A stretch of DNA of 46,641 nucleotides from the NCBI GenBank assembly GCA_017443585.1, contig JAFSYV010000254.1, positions 1-46,641 of the forward strand, given 5' to 3'. Under the pieces are notes generated by a model. The model did no database searches. It was not told the DNA's origin and was given only the letters and a program-made list of their open reading frames with translations. Origin of the DNA: Lentisphaeria bacterium (lineage in GTDB: Bacteria > Verrucomicrobiota > Lentisphaeria > Victivallales > Victivallaceae). A program made the translations under genes and the position numbers. The first letter of the stretch is position 1. Every line of letters begins with the position of its first letter. This document shows positions 44,290 through 46,641 of this stretch, piece by piece.

Positions 44290-45765
44290 TCATTTTTCCT
44301 CCAGGTATTTGCGGACGGTGTTGCGGGAGGCTTTGAGGGCGTCGGCGGCGCGGGTCAGGTTGTTGTTGTATTTTTCGTAGACGTGTTTGATGTGGAGGCG
44401 GATCGCCGCTTCGAGTTCGTCGGGGACGGCTTCCGCGTGTTTCGGGGTGAGGTTCTGCATCATCTGTTTGTGTTCGGCGAGGAGTTTGGCGAAGTCGGAG
44501 ATGGCGAGGACGCTGGCGCGTTCGAGGATGTTGCGGAGTTCGCGGACGTTGCCGGGGTAGTCGTAGGACTCCAGAACGGCGATCTGTTCGGGTTCGAGGC
44601 GGCGGCGGTGGCGCTTGAGCCAGTAGCTGTTGGCGATCTGTTCGATGTCGCTTTTGTGTTCGCGCAAGGGGGGCACGCGCAGCTGGACGACGTTCAGGCG
44701 GTAGAAAAGATCCTCGCGGAATTTGCCTTCGCGGACCATGGCGGCCAAGTCCCGGTTGGTGGCGGTGATCAGCCGGACGTGGGTTTCCAGTTCTTTGGTG
44801 CCGCCCACGCGGGTGAAGCGTCCGCTTTCGAGAACGCGGAGGAGGATGCCCTGGGCTTCGAGGGGGAGTTCGCCGATCTCGTCCAGAAAGAGGGTGCCGC
44901 CGTTGGAAATTTCGAAGAGGCCGCTGTGCTGTTCGGTCGCGCCGGTGAAGGCGCCCTTTTCGTGTCCGAAGAAGCGGGACTCCAGCAGGTTCGGGGTGAC
45001 GCTGGCGCAGTTGAAGGCGTGGTAGGGCTCGCCGCGCAGGGGGGACTTGTTGTGGATCTGTTCGACGACGGTTTCCTTGCCGGTGCCGCTTTCGCCGTAG
45101 ATCAGCACCCGTGCTTCGGTGTGAGGCGCGATGACGTTGATTTTTTCGCGCAGCTCCTCCATGACGGCGCTCTTGCCGACGAGTTCCCGGTCGCCGTAGC
45201 GTTTGTAGTGTTCGATCAGCTGGCGTTCGGGATCGGACCAGCGGCTTTCGGGGTCCCGGTTGGCCAGGTGGCAGATGGCGGCGCCGTAGGAGCGTTCGTC
45301 CTGATAGTTGCGGTAGGCGTACATGGCGGCCTTGAGGAGCAGTCGGTACTGCACGGCGTTCGTGCTGCGGGACTTCTCGTCCACCACGGGCAGGAGGTCG
45401 TCGCAAGGTTGCTTGTAGCACTCCGCGACCACGCGGGTGAGCCAGTCGTCGCCGACGAAAAGGTCAATATTTGAACACTTTTCCGGCAATATCCCCTCCG
45501 GGGCGGGGATCACGCTGATCCATGAAACGCGCGTTCCCTTTTTGGCGAGTTTCGGCAGCGCTTCCCGGAGCTGTTCCGGATTCCCCGTCAGGCCGATGCC
45601 GAGGATCACAATATTCTTGTATCCGGGGAGTTCCGAGAGGAACTCCGGCAGCCTTCTTGTGCTCATGCCGAGGATGTCCGCCTGTTTCCAGTGTCTCAGC
45701 GCGACGGCCGCCGCGCAGGCGTAGTTGGACCAGCCCCAGCCCGTCAGGATCAACGTGTTTTTCAT
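44290..45765 (-). CDS. sigma-54-dependent transcription activator with an unusual N-terminal sensor
   Basis: 491 residues from ATG 45765, right after GGAGG. The AAA+ domain has Walker A GESGTGKE (about 224), the sigma-54 contact loop GAFTGA (271-276) and Walker B GTLFLDEIGEL, with NRDL and R-finger segments. A Fis-type helix-turn-helix (NNLTRAADALKASRNTVRKYLEEK) ends the protein. The first 190 residues are no response-regulator, GAF or PAS domain. They read ILTGWGWSNYACAAAVAL, IVILGIGLTGNPEQL, KKGTRVSWISVIP and resemble a DHH-phosphoesterase fold lacking its acidic residues (tentative). It has its own sigma-70 promoter and most likely activates the four sigma-54 promoters at 33-41 kb. Confidence 0.9.
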   Translation of the reverse strand: MKNTLILTGWGWSNYACAAAVALRHWKQADILGMSTRRLPEFLSELPGYKNIVILGIGLTGNPEQLREALPKLAKKGTRVSWISVIPAPEGILPEKCSNIDLFVGDDWLTRVVAECYKQPCDDLLPVVDEKSRSTNAVQYRLLLKAAMYAYRNYQDERSYGAAICHLANRDPESRWSDPERQLIEHYKRYGDRELVGKSAVMEELREKINVIAPHTEARVLIYGESGTGKETVVEQIHNKSPLRGEPYHAFNCASVTPNLLESRFFGHEKGAFTGATEQHSGLFEISNGGTLFLDEIGELPLEAQGILLRVLESGRFTRVGGTKELETHVRLITATNRDLAAMVREGKFREDLFYRLNVVQLRVPPLREHKSDIEQIANSYWLKRHRRRLEPEQIAVLESYDYPGNVRELRNILERASVLAISDFAKLLAEHKQMMQNLTPKHAEAVPDELEAAIRLHIKHVYEKYNNNLTRAADALKASRNTVRKYLEEK

Positions 45766-45795
45766 GCAAGCCTCCAAAATTTTACCGGTCGGTGT

Positions 45796-46356
45796 TCATT
45801 TATTAATATATTCCGCGCCGGGCTGAAAGTCAAACTGCCGGATGAAATTTTCCGGAATGCCAAGTTTGTGGATGATCGTCGCGCAGGCGATGGCGTCCTC
45901 GAGGGCGTCGTGGTGGCGGAATTCGTGGCCGAGGTGCGCCGCCACCGCGTCGAGGGAGTGGCTTTCCAGTTCGGGCAGGAGCCGCCGGCTGACCTGCAGG
46001 CTGCAGACGTAATCGAAGTGCACGGCGGGGAGCTTGTAAAGCGTCAGCACCTTCCGCAGATGGCCGGGGTCGAAAGAGGCGTTGTGCATGACCGCCGCGT
46101 CGCCCGAAGCGAGCATCCGGCGGATCACCGGCCAGACGGCGGGGAACTCGGGAGACTCCCGCAGGTCGTACCAGCTGATGCCGTGGACGGCGAAGCAGGC
46201 TCCGTGGACGTGGTCCAGCCGGGGATGGGGCCGGATTAGCCATTCGTTTTTCTCCACCACGACGCCCTCTTCCAGCACGGCGCACCCGGCGGCGCAGATG
46301 CTGCCGGGACGCGGATTGGCCGTCTCGAAATCCAGACCGACGAGGCGCATGGTCAT
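45796..46356 (-). CDS. DnaQ-type 3'-5' exonuclease
   Basis: 186 residues from ATG 46356, which overlaps the upstream stop (ATGA). ExoI motif LVGLDFETAN (Asp9, Glu11), ExoII around VMHNASFDPGHLRK and ExoIII HHDALEDAIA are all present, as in DNA polymerase III epsilon-like exonucleases. It probably trims DNA or RNA 3' ends; it carries no helicase or polymerase part. The promoter of the sigma-54 activator lies inside its last codons. Confidence 0.88.
   Translation of the reverse strand: MTMRLVGLDFETANPRPGSICAAGCAVLEEGVVVEKNEWLIRPHPRLDHVHGACFAVHGISWYDLRESPEFPAVWPVIRRMLASGDAAVMHNASFDPGHLRKVLTLYKLPAVHFDYVCSLQVSRRLLPELESHSLDAVAAHLGHEFRHHDALEDAIACATIIHKLGIPENFIRQFDFQPGAEYINK
45805..45833 (-). promoter_or_regulatory. 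sigma-70 promoter TTGACT-17-TATATT of the sigma-54 activator
   Basis: On the minus strand -35 TTGACT (45833-45828), 17 bp, -10 TATATT (45810-45805). It overlaps the 3' end of the exonuclease gene and makes the activator independent of sigma-54. Confidence 0.72.
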
Positions 46357-46641
46357 TTCCTTTCCGCCACCGGGCAGTCGGTGCAGTATTGCCGCCTGCC
46401 GCATTTGCCGCAGTACGCGCCGCGCCAGACGGCGTCGAACTGCTCCGCCAAAGGCTCCACAAAGGCGGGATCGTCCGTCAGGACGCCGTTTTCGAAGTTG
46501 CGGCGGTTTGCATTTTTCGCCCCCATGCCCGCCCCGGTGAGGTTGGCGCTCCCGAAGTAAGCGCGGAGTCCGTCCGCGATGATGCACTTGAAGTGCACCC
46601 GGGGACAGAGCACCCGCTCCACGCCTTTCCACAGCCCGGGG
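46353..46641 (-). CDS. Phospholipase D-family protein, C-terminal part (cut by window edge)
   Basis: The frame is open to the right edge and ends at 46353. It has the second HKD motif HFKCIIADGLRAYFGSANL of PLD-family phosphodiesterases/nucleases, then a cysteine-rich end YCGKCGRRQYCTDC that may bind zinc. Members cut phosphodiester bonds in DNA or lipids; with the coupled DnaQ-type exonuclease a nucleic-acid role is more likely. Confidence 0.8.
   Translation of the reverse strand, partial: PGLWKGVERVLCPRVHFKCIIADGLRAYFGSANLTGAGMGAKNANRRNFENGVLTDDPAFVEPLAEQFDAVWRGAYCGKCGRRQYCTDCPVAERK

Overview
The window looks like a chromosomal piece of a GC-rich PVC-group bacterium, most likely a Lentisphaerota/Victivallales-type gut or sediment glycan degrader. 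This is inferred from gene content: a DUF4838-type glycosidase, a GH36-like enzyme, a CE7 esterase, Sel1 and BspA-type repeat proteins, and Hanks-type kinases with C-terminal membrane anchors. No rRNA is present to confirm it. Metabolic genes are clearly GC-rich, while several accessory stretches (about 1-5.2 kb, 24.65-26.1 kb and 33-44 kb) are more AT-rich. Housekeeping promoters share one layout: TTGAAA or TTGCAA, exactly 17 bp (once 16), then TATATT, usually preceded by GC.

Layout. 1-5.2 kb: the end of a Ser/Thr kinase, a long structured leader, and a cluster of small membrane, lipo-, zinc-ribbon and ankyrin proteins, some decayed. 5.5-8.0 kb: an AlgI-like MBOAT O-acyltransferase and a partner protein broken by an in-frame TGA. 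8.2-9.4 kb: a secreted Sel1-repeat protein. 9.5 kb: tRNA-Arg(CCG). 9.8-11.6 kb: a CE7 esterase and an isochorismatase-type hydrolase. 11.6-19.6 kb (minus strand): PTS IIA, a small zinc protein, pyrE and secA, then a GH36-like enzyme and a polytopic membrane protein. secA carries three in-frame stops within 66 bp. 19.8-24.5 kb: a kinase on an apparently leaderless mRNA, a DMT permease, a NahK-like sugar kinase and an AAC(3)-TIM-barrel fusion. 24.6-26.1 kb: an AT-rich insert next to a duplicated gene end. It encodes a MuF-like/caspase-like fusion and a small membrane protein. 26.1-30.8 kb: a sugar-phosphate isomerase-like protein, a large DUF4838 glycosidase and an alpha/beta-hydrolase lipoprotein.

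The most unusual part is 30.8-45.8 kb. Four near-perfect sigma-54 (-24/-12) promoters lie upstream of a tandem-AAA ATPase, a QPQF-repeat protein operon, an LRR protein, and a four-gene operon (two unknown proteins, an LRR paralogue, a degenerate GyrB-like GHKL fragment). The same island encodes a sigma-54 activator (AAA+ plus Fis HTH) with an unusual N-terminal sensor. Between them lies an EVE-DUF262-HNH type IV restriction enzyme under a sigma-70 promoter. Two of the sigma-54 promoters are embedded in a duplicated terminator-promoter cassette. I read this as an inducible, sigma-54-controlled defence or stress island that does not match a system I can name. The window closes with a DnaQ-type exonuclease and a partial PLD-family protein.
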